DNA of 64,000 nucleotides, taken from assembly GCA_012295275.1 (NCBI GenBank), contig CM022679.1:20398342-20462341 (forward strand), in the 5' to 3' direction. The notes beneath the pieces are model-generated. The model did not search any database. It saw only the letters and a program-made list of their open reading frames with translations, and was not told the DNA's origin. This DNA is from Chrysomallon squamiferum (Eukaryota; Mollusca; Gastropoda; Neomphalida; Peltospiridae). The translations under genes and the position numbers were made by a program. Positions within the stretch are counted from its first letter, which is position 1, and each line of letters opens with the position of its first letter. Of the stretch, positions 28,560 through 42,627 are shown in pieces.

Positions 28560-31369
28560 TTTATTGTTTTTTTTAAATGTAGGAGTATTTCCAAAATAAA
28601 AGTTTTCAAAGTTTATATTAACATTCATATATAACTTTTATAAAAGTTAATAAAGAAAATGTCTGCATTGGACTATTTCCTAATGGTGTCATGTAAAGGA
28701 ATTCATGGCATTGTTGCCAGGCGCTGGGTAGCTGGCATCTGACATTATTTACTGGAGATGGGCGGATGGTTGGCAGTGGCCACCCATACTTGTTTTCACA
28801 GAAGATACTTAGTTCAGTTAATGCATTGCTTACTAAAATTCTAGGAGGTGTGAATGCTTGGAACATTGAAATTCCTTACTGACTTGAGTTCAGGGATTTT
28901 TATCTCCTATCTTTTGGCTTTTCTAAAGAAAATCCACACAGGCTTGGCCTTATGAATTCAGTACAGTCCATATTCTCTAGCAGATAACTGTTGTACCCCT
29001 GCAGTCATTTGCTTTGATGGACGTGTGTCACAGGGGAACAGTCCAATATTTAGGGGAGTTAGGTTTTTGCTTATCAGTGAAAGTCTTTGAGAAAAGTTCT
29101 GTTATCTTGCATAATAAAGTGTGGACTGTTAGGAAATATTCCTGATAGGTATCAGATATTAATAGGCACTGACCAGATAATGTATTGACATTTTGGAAAT
29201 ATCTGTTTTCATCCCACACTTACCTTTGTCACCTGAGCTCAGCCTGTTCCAAGTGCCAAGAAAATTTTCATTTTTGTCATGCTCTGTAAACTTGACATGA
29301 AACATCAATATCCATTGCAAAGAGTGATTAATGGTCATGTAACCACACAAAAAGTGAACAATTCCAGGCGCCTGTTTTCACTAAATCTCTTTGATATTAA
29401 TTTTTGGCAGTGTAATGGCCGTTTCTTGTTGAAAATAAATGTTTTCTTGCACTCAGCAACAGGCACCTGGGGTCAAGGGTCATTGGTTTAGGTTGCATGT
29501 TTATATTGCCCATTGAAAATAAGTACTAGAAAACCCAAGTTATGCATATTTACTTTTGTGGCAGATGCTTCCAACCTGGAAGACTCAGTGTATTTGTATA
29601 CTAAAATGTTAAAATAATCCTTTTTCACAGCTTCTTAGCTTCTTTTTCTTGTTTTTCTCTGTTTCTGCTCAGGTGTCTGGTAAAAATTTGACATTCACTT
29701 TAAGAAAAAACCCATTAAAACATTCCTTCAGTGTATAGTTTCTAGAAATTGAGTAAAATTAAAATTAAATTTATGTTACAAAACTGGAGGAGGACCTAGA
29801 AAAAAGTTTTAAAACTAATAATTAATCATTTGTTGCTTATTATTACAACATTTTCTCATACTTTAAATTTTAATTATTACCCTTCTTTTAAAACATTTTA
29901 ACAATTTTACTTATCCTCCATTTTTTTTATACATGTTCTCATTTTCATTTTTCTATTTTCTTTTTTCTTTTTCTTTTTTTTTCAAATTTTATTTTTCAAT
30001 TTCATGGCTGTGTAAAATATTTCCCAGGCAGACAGGTGCACATTTGGTTCACATGAATTATAAAATTTATTAAACTTAGGTTTCCTGTGACATTGTTCAC
30101 ATTGATTAAGGCATTTTGACTTTGAAACAGGTTTTAATCTGAAGGTCCTCAAGTCAATAAATTCTTTTATAAATAAGAGAGACAAAATACCATTGAACTT
30201 TTTTCTTTCTATTTAAATATATAAATAAAAATCATTTCCATATATTTTAATCCATTTCATTTGTTTTTAAAGTTAATTGTTCATATGTGTGTTGTGTATG
30301 TGTGTGTGTGTGTGTGTAAATAATTTAAAATGTTATTAATAAACAGAATATTTCAAACTTATTTTTTCAATATTAATGGTTCCAAAAAGCTACAGAAAAA
30401 ATGACTGAAAATATGTCTCTTCATGGAGGTGGGAACATCATTAGGACTAATTCAGACATTTTTATAAAATAGCCAGTGTATGGACCCTGGATAAACATGT
30501 GTATTTTTTTTGTATCTCTCTCTCTCTGTCTCTCTACTTTTTGAGAGAGAAAAAAATTCTTTAGAGGTATATTTATAGTTTAACATCATTTACATGTAAG
30601 AAATCAATACCATCTTGGATGTGTATTGTTCAATGTAAAATAAGTAACTAATGAACTAACAACAACTTTGAATTATTAATTACATAATTCTGTCCATCAA
30701 AATTAAAAAATCATAATGACTTAATTTATTAGATATCTAAGCATAGATTTTTATGTAAGTTCCTTAGTTCACCAAAGTTTGTTCACAAATACTATTCATA
30801 TTGAAAACAATTATTAATATATTATTATTAGTAATAGTAGTAATGGTAGTAGTGGTAGTATTTATTTTACAATTTATTTATCATTATTTTATTTTTTATT
30901 TTTTTGAAATTGATCAATAAAATTAATTCAGAACCATGAAATAAAATGAAAATATAAAGGAAAGATGATAACTGTTGCAGAAGATACTTCTTCATTCACA
31001 ATGGAAAATAGATTCCTTCTCAAAGAAAGAATCTAAATAGACATTACTTGGATTAACATTAATAAAATGTAACAGTTAAGAAGTTATAATAATAAATGAA
31101 GGTAGTAAAATAACACTTTTTATTGTTTGAGATTAAGAAGAATTATTTTAATGTATGGACAGACTGAATTGTAAACATTGTAAAAAAATATATTTATTTT
31201 ATTGGAAAGTAATTACAGCATAATGAAATGACATTATTTTGGTTAAAAAAAAAAAAAACTCAATGAGATTTATCATTAAGATTTTAAACTAAGAAACTAT
31301 GAATTGATTTTTATATTTTTAATCATTTTAGAAATCCATATTCTTTCTATGATGTATCATTAATGTTTC

Positions 31370-32180
31370 ACAGATCTTGTTTGTGAAATGTAATAATTTG
31401 AAATCTTTTACTATTTGGTCTAAATAAATTGTGTTTGCCAACACACTTGTGAGCTGAATGGTCTTTTAACTGTCTATAACATCGCAATGTTTTCCCTGAC
31501 ACATTCATGAGCTTCTTTCCAATGCCATCATTTGCACTGGTTGTTTCAGTCCGCATTCAGCGTTTGTTATTTTTCAAATAAATATCACCACTGCAGGGTG
31601 TGCAAAGTTTGTTTTGTCTTGTGTGCACACACGGGCACATTTTCAGTCCAATTTTCTTCATCCATTTTATTAGCAGCCCTCGGCATGTTTTGTGAATGGA
31701 ACATTTTCGAATTGCGTCAGGCCCCTTTTTTTCCACAACACTGAAATCTGTGTGACTCGAGTGGGTAAATACAATTGATTTGACCAAAGCTTTGGAGATC
31801 TCTTGGGAAGCTGGCTTTAGCAAATATTAGCAATCTGCACAAAAACAGATTCTGTGATCGTTCCCTTGGGGTGCTCGTCTTCCACTGTACGTTCGAACAC
31901 CTGATGGTTTAAAGTGGTGAGATGTGCCATTTCACCAGCTTTATGTTTTGCCATCTTGATTAGGAAAAGTGAACAGATAATTCAGTCATGTTTGCTGATA
32001 AATGTCCCAAGGCTAAGGTCAACGATACTGGCTAGATTATTGCCACCAGAGGTTGTCAGGGGAAATAATGTTTGCAGTTATTGTTTCAGTTAATTTGAGT
32101 AATTTTGGTGTCAATTGTCAGTTTGGAATTTATGCTTTAATTGTGGTGTAGCTTTTCACATTGTGATCAGCTGAATTCAG
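31370..32180. promoter_or_regulatory. Candidate intronic regulatory island
   Basis: About 800 bases of non-repetitive sequence with balanced composition and CpGs (for example gactcgag, gatcgttcc, tgctcgtc, acgttcgaac, tcaacgat), flanked on both sides by AT-rich DNA. Small frames on both strands overlap each other and none has splice or protein support. An enhancer is the best guess. Confidence 0.42.
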
Positions 32181-32299
32181 CATTCCTCTGGGTTTAGTAA
32201 TATTATTATATTTTTTTCTCTAAACATAATTTCTAATGAATGTTCTTGAAGAGAAAAATAACATTAAAACTATTTCAGTTTAGTTTTTTTATCCATCAA

Positions 32300-32381
32300 A
32301 AATAAAATAAAAATAAAAATAATAAAATAAAATAAAATAAAATAAAATAAAAAATAAAAAAATTAAATAAAATAAAATAAT
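32300..32381. repeat. (AAAAT)n array
   Basis: Pentanucleotide aaaat/aaata units with a few interruptions, within the 14.8-kb intron. Confidence 0.93.
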
Positions 32382-34361
32382 TGCTGAAGGACTAAGAAAC
32401 CAAAATTATAATTAATAATATCATCTATCCATTCATCTAAAATATTAAATCAATAATAAATAAATAGAATATTTTCATAAAATTACTTTACCACTTTTAT
32501 TATATCTCTTCAGTATTTTAATAATCAGAAAAGGTTAATTATATATATATATTTTTTTTTTCTTCAAATCTGAAGCTGTTAAGTTTTTAATTAAATTTAT
32601 ATAATTTAAACAGTTTATTTCAAGCAATGAAATATTGTGGGTGTTTTGAAATATTAAAAATATTATCAGTTTGTTGTAATTGTTTTCAGTTAAAAGGATA
32701 ATGATGTGTGGGTAATTTGTGTAGCTAGACCCATAGGTTAAGAATAAATGTTTTTGGCAGTATCTGTATAAATAAACACTTGTCATTTACAAGTGTATTT
32801 GCTCATAATAGATAAGAGAGAACTGTGCAGTGGCTGGTGGCTTTTTTTTTTTTAGGAGGTGTTCCCTGAACCTTTTTTTAAAGTGACATTGTTCACAATT
32901 AATAATCTTTAACAGATCATTGATTTAAAACTTACGTAAAAAAAAAAAAAAAAATTAACACATTTAGTCTCTTTTGTAGGATTATTAATTAATAAAAAAT
33001 AGAGAAAAGGCTGTTTAAATATATTAGATACAAAAGAAATGTAAATATTTGTGTTCAAATAGAATTATTTTTTAAATTTTGGAATCTCTTGCATTGATAT
33101 TTCTTGCAATAATTGTGTGTATTTGCAGTGATTTTTAATAAGTCTCCTGCATCAGATAATTGGTAGTGTTGGTTTTTGATGTGTGAGAATTTCACATGGT
33201 TTGATTCACTTCACTTCAAAATCCCAATTCATTATTACAGTAACCTAGAATTCAATGTAGTTTTAATCTTATAATTAATTTGCAGTTTCATCTGCACATC
33301 ATTGGCTTGTCATAAGGTTGTAGGGTCATCTTAATTGTAGCTATGAATGTTCTTTTGATCTTGTGTGATATTGATCATATTGTACCACCATATGATGACC
33401 ACTGTTCAAGGTAACTAAGAAGTATGTAATAATTTTTCAAATTTGCTTGTATTACTTTGTAGTTTTTGAATTACTTAAAACATTTTTTAATGTAATTTCC
33501 CACCCCTCTAATGGTGCTTGATATTTAAAAAAAAAAAAAGCATATTTATAACAACCACAATAACAATAATAATTATTATTATTATAATATGCAATTTCAA
33601 AATTATTACTATTTATTAATGAATGTAGATTTGTTTTAACTGTTAATTTTGTTTTGAATTTTTTCAAAAGCAATATTTTGAAAATTTGTTTTTTGTTTGT
33701 GTGTGTGTGTGTGTGTGCATTCATATATACATACTGATATATGAAAATATTTACCTTAAAATAAAATTAATTTCTTTCTTCTTTTCTTTTTTCTTAATTT
33801 AGCAACCTGCTTGATACTTAGTAATTTGTTTGCTTCAAAAATATAGCAACATTTTTTTGTTTATTTAAACTTAAAAAACCCCAAATATTATGGTATTTTC
33901 CAAAATTCTACAGATCTCCAGAATTTATAATATACAACTGGATATGTTAACATTTTAAAAGTATTTTCTTTCATTAAGAAATTTGTTTGGTATTTCATTT
34001 CAGCTTCATTCTAAACAGCAATTCACACTTTTATTTTATTCTTTTTAAAAGGCTGTTACATGTGCTTTCCTGTCACTGGGAAGAGCATTTAAAACATTTC
34101 TTATTGATAAGAATACCATAAATGTGACATCCAACAGACAGTACAGAAAATTAATCTATGTACTGGATTGATTTCATCAAAAAAACAAAAAAGAACAACA
34201 AAAAACCCCAATCTTTATAAACATTTAGTCACTGTTTAATAATATTTTGTCATTTTTGTTTATTTATTTATCTATTCATTTATTTAGTTTTTTAATTTGA
34301 TTTTTATTTTATTAATTAGTTCATCAGAGACCATTAGTAAGTTTTCGAATAATCTTTTCAG

Positions 34362-34473
34362 GGAAGCAAGCTGGGATTGGTTCAGCCTCCTTACCCAGGG
34401 TTGGTGATGGAGTTCGGCACCCCTCCCCCAGCACACATGGGTATACCTCCAATACACACAGACGCCAAAACAG
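34362..34473 (+). CDS. TCF7L2-like: TCF/LEF exon, Pro-rich region
   Basis: This 112-base exon lies between aatcttttcag and gtaact, entering in phase 0 and ending after one base of a Gly codon. It encodes about 37 residues, beginning GSKLGLVQPPYPGLVMEFG and ending HTDAKTG once joined. The end resembles vertebrate TCF7L2, where an ADVDPKTGIPRPP segment sits at a similar place, and the next exon continues with LPRPP. It is part of the linker that binds co-repressors and precedes the HMG box. The exon stands out from its flanks by balanced base composition and many CC and GG dinucleotides. Confidence 0.9.
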
Positions 34474-36272
34474 GTAACTTTCTTTTATCTGCATATTTAT
34501 ACTTTATATTCATATGTTAGTTTTCTTTTCTGAATATGAACATTACTGTTGAATTGTTTTATATAATGATTTGAAAACATTGGTTCAGTTCCATGCAGTT
34601 GCTTGTGGTAGTTGGTTTACCAAGGATGTTGCCATGGAGTTGTTAATTTAGCCACTTAATTTAATTTTTTTCTTTTCCTTTCTATTTTTTCTTATCATTT
34701 TTAAAAAATGTATTTATTTATTTATTGATTTATTTATTGTTTTTTGTTTTTGACTTCACTCATTTTTAACAATGTTCTTTTATCAGATGTGGTTTAAAGC
34801 ATTAAATGGTCTAACTGCTAAGAAAAATGCAATGGACACTAATTATTATATTTTTTTTTTTGTATTTTATTTCTTGTAACATGGCATTTCTCTGGTGTGG
34901 TTATTTTCTTAGATGTAATTGTTAGATGATAAAGAATTACACACAAACACACACATTTTACTTTTTAAATGTGAAATTGCAACCTTATGAAAGTTTGTGG
35001 GTTTATTTTGTCATTTTATTATTTTATTTTATTTTATTTTTATTTTTATTTTTGAGAAATTTAAAAAAATTTACACAATGTAATATATAAAAATATATTT
35101 TTGGTTCTGTAATTCTAATACTACAGGTTTATTTTTTCAATATAGTGTTAATAACATAAATGTCACTATGTATCCAAAACGTATTGTTTTTACATATTAT
35201 TCATTATTCATTACAATTTTGTTTTGGTTGTGTTTTTTTATTATTTAAAAATGTAAATAAATAGCAGGGGATTTTAAAACATTAAACTGGTGAAATTAAA
35301 TTTGTACTTGGTTATTTTATATTAGAACTGGCAAATTTCTACATTTGTCATCTCATGTTGTTATTTTTATAAACACTGTTTCATTTTTGTTTAAAAACAC
35401 AATATTGATAATTGTAATTAAATTATGTCAAAATTAATTTTGATATGCTTCAGTGAAGGCAGTATAAACTTTTTTTTGTTTTTTGCATTTTTTTTGTTTT
35501 TTCAAATTTACTTTAAATTAAAAAAAACATTTTTTTTTGCTAATATTTTATAAATGCACACAAATGTGCAAGAAAATTCAAAATTTATGTAAATGAGTGT
35601 GTGTGTTTGTGTGTCATAAGTTAGTTTAACATGTTCCATTGTTGCTAATTTTTAAAATATATCGGTGCCAAATAATAGTATTCCTTTAAACTATTTCATT
35701 TACCTGAGTTTGTTTATCATTAAATAAATTCTTTCATTTTACTTTTTATGTCAAAATGTTTATATACCATACAGTTAAAAACTTCCAGTATTTACATATC
35801 TTCTTTCAATGACAGTTTTTGTGTAGAAACTTGAAAACCTTCAGCAAGCTGTCTGTCTGTATCATACTGATGTTCTGTGTGTATCTGCATGCATGGATGT
35901 ATATTCTGTGTGTGTGTATGCACCTGTGTATATTTTGTATGTGTGTAAGCATGTATGAAAATGTATATATTTATGTAAATGTGATGAAATGTCACAGTTG
36001 AAAATGTGTGTAGGTATGTATGTATAGCTAATGAGATACATTAAAGATAATGATGTAGATGACAGTAAAATTCATCTCATACAAGACACAGAATCTGTAA
36101 CAGTTATTAATTTTTTTTAATTTAGTTTTTCTCAGAGCCTGTGATCCACATTTCAGTAATGTATTCTCATTAGAAACTAATCCAACACAGCTAATTAATA
36201 TTCTCATATTAATACAAAACCTATTTATTGCAATAATACTGTTTTGTGGGTACTGTTTCCATTTATTATTGC

Positions 36273-36322
<50 letters not shown>
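36273..36322. repeat. (ATT)n microsatellite
   Basis: A clean ATT trinucleotide array of about 50 bases within the intron. Confidence 0.95.
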
Positions 36323-36324
<2 letters not shown>

Positions 36325-36950
36325 TTCAGTTCTATTTTTTTCTGAAACTTTAAAAATTCAGTTATCTGAAATATTTTGGGTTACATATGTCATGCAGTTT
36401 GTTCAAGACACTGTTTAGGCAGATTCACTGAGGTTTGATCAGTTGTATATAATTTTATATCATAACATACTGGCAGGTATATACTGCAATGTTTGACACA
36501 TACAAATGGTTTCATTTGAAATGAAAATCTGTCCCAAGTTAAAAATTAAAACTGTTTTCTGTTTACATTACATTTTGTGAGGTCGTTGCATATAAGTGAC
36601 ATTTTCATATCTGAATATAATTTTCTTATTATTAATTTTATTTATATATTTTATTTATTATCTTTTCTTTTCTTTTCAGTTTTCTTTCGTTATTATTATT
36701 ATTTATTTTATTACTATTATTATTACTATTTTTTTTTTTGGTCATTCATGTTATCATAATATATATGACTGTAAACGACAAAATTTGGAGACTTTTAATA
36801 ACAGGTAAATAAATTACTCTGATACCTGTATTATTTGTTTAATATTTTATTTGTATATATTTGAACTTTTTTAAAGTTCAGTGTTTAATTTTTCTATTAT
36901 GTATTTTTTATTTATTTGTTTTAAAATTTTGATATAAAACACTGCATTTC

Positions 36951-37063
<113 letters not shown>

Positions 37064-37690
37064 ATTTTCAGATAGTTTTCACTGATTTCTATTTATATTT
37101 GGTGTGTATGTATTTTTAGGGCAGGAAGCCAACAATTTAGGCAAGCCCTGTATTTGTAAGATGAAAATCTTAGTTTCTTTTCTCTTCTCAATTTTTTATT
37201 TTTTTTTTTTTTTAAACTTAAAAAATCCTATTTATATAATATATAGAAATGTATCCTCTTTGCTTTTTGTTCTTTTTTTCATATCCTCAGTCTACTGTGA
37301 ATGACCTGTGATTTGTTTTGTTAAAAACACACACACACACACACACACACAAAAAAAAATAAAAAATAAATAACAACCTTTGATTTTTGTGTAAATGTGA
37401 ATGTATATTTATAAAAGTAAAAATAAACAACTGTCAAGTTAATTGATCTGGTACTGACCCCTGGCTAAGTTTTTTGTTTTCAACTTGTGGGACATCACAA
37501 CTTATTAAGTAATACTTTATAATGGTGATTTTCTTCAAAGCAGGGCTAAATGGGATATGTGGACACCAAGCAAGTGTCAAAATGTCTGTTTTTTATGATT
37601 GTTTCTCTTTAACTTCTTAACAGGGCATTTTCATTCAAATTAACTTTCGAAAATTTATCCAGGTTCCATAATGGTAACAATCTTGGGGTT

Positions 37691-37731
<41 letters not shown>

Positions 37732-39839
37732 CTTTTAATATGTTCATGCCACTAATTATAAACTTTGTCTATTTTCATTTTTTATATATATATATATATA
37801 TATATCTGATTTTATTTATTTTCTTTTGTTTAATTTTAATTTTGGGGGGAATGGGATGGGATGTTTGAGTTTGAAAAATACATTTTAAAAATTAACTAAA
37901 GGTCCTTCACAGTACTGCTTAGTTAGTTCTATAGCTTTTTAAAAAAACAGAACAGTGCCATCATTCCCCATTTTCTTGGATACCAAATTTATGCCCAAAT
38001 GGATAAACAACTGTTATTTTGATATCAAACAAAACCTCTTTGATGATAGATAAAAGAAAGAAAATTATAAATATGTTTGTTACATTTCTACATTTTACTG
38101 TTCCAAAAGTATTTATGGTAAACAGAATGTTTTAAATTTGATTGGATTGTTTCAAATTTATCTTTCTTATAATCTTCATTTCTATAGTTTTTATTTTTAT
38201 ATATTTCTTTATTTATTCTTTTATTTTTATTTTTATCTTTATTATATATATATTTTTTTTTTTCCAACATACATTTCATGCCAGTTTATCTTACTAAACA
38301 ATGTCACAATTTGCAACTTAGAGCATGCTATTTTCTTTCTCACAGTGAAGAATATATTTAGTTTTCATTTATCTATAATTGTCACAGTTACAGCCCTTCT
38401 TCTAATCTTCATTGTTCATGTTTTGACACTGTTATCTTAACATTTATTTTTGTTTATCAGTGATTAAATACATATTATTTCTGATAAATTTTCCTTCTCT
38501 TTCTTAAGTGTCTTTGTATCAAAACATAAAATTTCAATAACTAAAAACAAAATATAGAGTGAAATTTAAAAAAAAAAAAAAAACTTTCTTTTATAGGTAC
38601 ATCAAAATAAATACCAACACATTAAATATCAGAAATTATGAACAAAAATAATGAATTTAATGTAAGAATATTTTTCTGACAATTAAATTTCAAAAATTAA
38701 GAACAAAATAATCAGTGCCGTTTACAGAGATGTATTAAATATGTAATTAGAAAGATGTAAACTAAAACAAGCACACAACACCAGCCCAGTTAATGCTTAC
38801 TGCATGATCCTGCAATCTGCCAGTCAGCTGTCAGTGAAAGGTAGAAAGCATCTTGTACATATGGCTCCTTTAGTTTGTAGTAAATATATCATTTCACAGT
38901 AGATGCATTTTTTTTTAGCTGGGATGTTGTTAAGCATTAATTAGTTTATTTATTCATTTATCCAATAGTTTATTTATTCATTTATTCAATAAAGCTCAGT
39001 GGAAAGAGAGATAATTTTCTAATTCTATCATAAGTAAATTGTAACCAATGTTACAGTATTTCAGTTAAAGATAAAAAGTTTACAATTTTATTGAGAACTT
39101 TTGTGAATTGTTTTTATTACAATTCAGTAATAATTTTAAAATTGTGCAAATTTTTATTTTTTTACCTTTATGAAAATGTGTTATTTTAAATAAGGTATTC
39201 TATACCAGTAATTCTGTTCATGTTTTTGGAAACAGAATTCCCCAAAACTATTTCTGAAATTGAGAAAAAGCTAAATTTTTCTATGACAATTTGAGAATCT
39301 GATTTTATGCCTCAGTTTGAAAATTTGGTAAATGTTCAGTAAATAAAAAAATGTGAAAAATAAATTTTTGCATGGTACTGTAGATAATGAACTATGTGTT
39401 GATGATTTTAAAGCCTAAGATGTATTTTTTTATTTATTTATTTTTAAATTGTATTTATTTATTTATTCATTTGTTTTTAAATTTTATTTATTTATTTATT
39501 TATTTACTTATTTATTTTATTTTTAATTGCTGAAATCATTTAAGTGTTATTTTATAAATGGGGGCACAAATATTTAAAAAAAAAATGTTTTGAAAATCTT
39601 CATAGCAAAACAACAAATGCATTAACAGGCTGTTGCCTCCAAGTGACATATTTATTGTGTATTAATGTTCATTGACTGGTGGGGGGAGGGTTTTACACTT
39701 GTCACTTCTTCACATTAAATATTTTAATTTATTAGTATGAACGCAACAGATTTGGTACACAGGTGTGGAAACTATTTCAATTTTAATTTTATAGTTTATA
39801 TTTAAAATGATTTGTGGATTTTTCTTCTTCTTCTTTCAG

Positions 39840-39930
39840 GGTTACCCCGTCCGCCGATGTATGCATACCCAACTCATCCTGGCCAGTTTCCTCCACATCT
39901 ATACGGTCCAGAATTATCATCTGTGCATTG
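39840..39930 (+). CDS. TCF7L2-like: TCF/LEF exon (LPRPPMYAYP segment)
   Basis: This 91-base exon is preceded by a good polypyrimidine tract (ttcttcttcttctttcag) and followed by the donor gtaata. It enters in phase 1 and ends in phase 2. With the borrowed G it reads GLPRPPMYAYPTHPG, then QFPPHLYGPELSSVHW across the next junction. The PKTG-[IL]PRPP arrangement recalls the vertebrate TCF7L2 linker just before the segment leading to the HMG box. It is Pro/His/Tyr-rich and probably unstructured. The donor differs from the consensus at positions +5 and +6, which may make its use weaker than that of neighbouring exons. Confidence 0.9.
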
Positions 39931-40429
39931 GTAATAAAAAAATAAAAATATACGTGTGTATACGGCACACACACACACACAAACATACACCCACATGCAC
40001 ACATACACAGATATACATATACAATTATATGTGCTTCAGTTGTTTTAAATAGCAGATCAGTTTTGGTTTATGTTAATTTTTTTCATTTTATTTTTTTCTT
40101 CTTAAATTTAAAAATTAATTTTTTTTTAACCTCAGATTTCAATAAATAACCAAAAACAATTTCTTACTTTCATTTATGGAAGGATGTTGATGGTGGTAAT
40201 ATAGAATAGTAAATACTGGTTAGAAAAAAATATATTCGGGCAATTGAGCTAAAAAAAGAAAGAAAAAAACCCCAACAAAACATACATTAAAAACAATTCC
40301 ATAACCAATAATATCTAAGATCATCACAAGAACAGAAAACTGATTTCTAAATGGTAACACACATGAAGAAAAAACAAAACAACATAAATCATAAATTAGA
40401 AGAAAAAAAATTCATAAATCAAAAACCTA

Positions 40430-41260
40430 ACTGTCCATTCCCAGGGTTGTTTATGTTCTTTCAGCCTCCATAATTTATGGCTAAGTTCTGAGTCAAAGAG
40501 TACTCCAATCTTTTTAAAACATTTTTAAAAAAGGAATTTATTTTTATTTTATTTTATATTCAGAAGTCATATAAGTGTCAGATGCCACAAGTCTTGCAAT
40601 TACAATAGATAGACTTCAGGTCTTGTCAGTTTTAACAGTAATTTACAATTATACTCACCAAGATATAACAACATGTTTGATCATTCTGGATGGGAAGGGA
40701 GTAGTGTCAGAGATATTATATTTGGCAGATAGCTGCCAAATGTTATAAGTGATCCTTGTATTTGGCAACATATAATTTGCATTTCGAAGCCTGTTTTTTT
40801 TTGTGTGTTTTTTTTTTTGATGATGTTGGTGTCCTCAGAGATGTTACCAAGTCTTTATAAGTTTCTATTATCTTGCTTGCAAATTGTTGTAAGTAATTTG
40901 TAATTGAGTGGCAGCTTTATCTTCTGGGCTTCGTTCAAAGCTAATAATGATGTCAAAATGCTACCATGTTTGGTTGATAATGTCTCAGTAATCCAAACAC
41001 ACCACTTCAATTAGATATGCAGCATTTTCCAGAAAGGATTGGCATCACGGTTTCATTGTTGTCTGGCAGGACAGAGTGTTGGTAATTATTTTCAGTCAAG
41101 AGCTTATGGCAAATTGTTAGTCTTCAAGCAAATAACAAGTTGGCTGTTTCGCATCCACAGACTTTGATTAATGTGAATTATTCTGCTTTTAAAGACTGTG
41201 TCTTAATGTACCACATTACCAGTTAATAATGTCAGGTTTGATTAACTGATGATAGGGTTT
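40430..41260. promoter_or_regulatory. Candidate intronic regulatory island
   Basis: Complex sequence with few simple repeats, strongest at 40850-41260. It includes one CTTTGATT word (41162-41169) that fits the TCF HMG-box consensus. There are no coding features. Confidence 0.38.
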
Positions 41261-42177
41261 TTCCAGAATCTAAAAAATGTGTGGTTATTTTGCTCTTTAT
41301 AAAGCCATTTAATAAATGGAAAAGCTAAGATAATAATACAAATAATTTTTAAAATCTTGTCTAACAAATGAGAATTATTTTTCATTCCTTATTTCTTTCC
41401 TTATTTTAATTTCTTTTTTTTTCTGCTTCTTCTTTTGAAATTTGTCTTTCAAAATAAATCTATAATTGTACAGTAGAAATGATCATATTGATTTTAATAT
41501 AATACATACTTTTAAATAAGCACTGCATTCAGTTACATTACAAGCTTTACTAAAGAAATCGTACAACTATTAAATTAATTAATACAGTACAGTAACTAAG
41601 CTGAAATACACATTAAATAGCAATCAGTTTTAATTGGTCCACACAAAAAGTATAGTTCCCTGAAATCTGAAAGAATTATTCTGCAAGTGAAAGGTGTAAA
41701 TTAGTGCAGTTAGTTTGTGCTAAATTATAGCTGTATAAATTGTTGGCAAAGAAGCATCAGATTTAAAACATTAAATTCTAGAACATTTCCATTTTAACTA
41801 TCTTGACATTAAAACTTTCGCAATTAAACTAAAAATAAATTAATGGCTATTTCAAAAGATAATGTGATTTCAGATTCTGTGTATGGTTTTCTGGTTGTTT
41901 TTTGGATTTTCTTTTTTTTTTTCCTGGTTTGTTTTTTGTTTGTTCATTTGTTTTGGAATTTGTTCTTTTCTTTTCTGTTCTTTTGTGGGTTATTTATTTA
42001 TTTATTTATTTATTAATTTATTTATTTAATTTGCTTCTGCAAATTATGTACAGAATATTTCTTCTTTTTATTATTATCTTTCATTATATAATTATTATTT
42101 TAAAACATTTCTCTAATTTTTATTTGGTGACAATCTATACACATTATTTCTTTTTCTTTTCTTTCTTTACTTTATTT

Positions 42178-42180
42178 ATT

Positions 42181-42261
<81 letters not shown>

Positions 42262-42325
42262 TATTTATTATTATTTTTTTTGTATTTATTTATTTTATTT
42301 TATTTTATTTTATTTTATTTTTTGT
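42178..42325. repeat. Compound (TTTA)n-(ATT)n-(TTTTA)n array
   Basis: A near-continuous series of T-rich tetra-, tri- and pentanucleotide repeats. The ATT part is about 70 bases, followed by TTTTA units near 42292-42321. It lies within the intron and has no coding content; the reading frame that crosses it consists of poly-Ile, Leu, Phe and Tyr from the repeat. Confidence 0.95.
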
Positions 42326-42627
42326 ATTTTTTTTTTCTTTATTTGTATTTTTTATTTGTTTGTTTCCACAGCAGATTGCAGTAATCTGTAAGCACAATTT
42401 CTCTTTGTGCTGGTTGACAAAACTGGGTTATGTTATTTTGACAGGTTTCCTCTAATAAAAACACGTCTGCCTTCACTGGGAGGTCACCTGATTGGCAGAT
42501 AATGTTTGAATGGCACGTGCCAAACCAGGCACTGAAGTTGATGTGCAACACCTTGCAAACTGTTTCTTTCTCAGTCCTTGTTAAAATGCTTACTGATTGT
42601 TGAAAAAAATAATAATAATAAAAATAA

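Larger units (their letters stand above)
19591..34361 (+). other. TCF intron, about 14.8 kb
   Basis: AT-rich intron with many simple repeats: CATA near 20728-20752, TTTC near 21363-21388, a poly-A run near 23594-23619, TG near 28147-28179, TA/CA near 28447-28559 and AAAAT near 32300-32380. It holds complex islands near 22290-22610, 23130-23590, 27290-27860, 28660-29510 and 31370-32180. The island at 27.3-27.9 kb may contain an alternative first exon (separate entry). No other coding exon is supported. Confidence 0.75.

Noticed and set aside
28407-28634. Overlapping open frames on both strands
   Set aside because: Both are TA and CA repeat artefacts.
41902-42384. 160-codon open frame on + strand
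   Set aside because: It is built from ATT, TTTA and T-rich repeats (poly-Ile/Leu/Phe/Tyr), with no splice or homology support.
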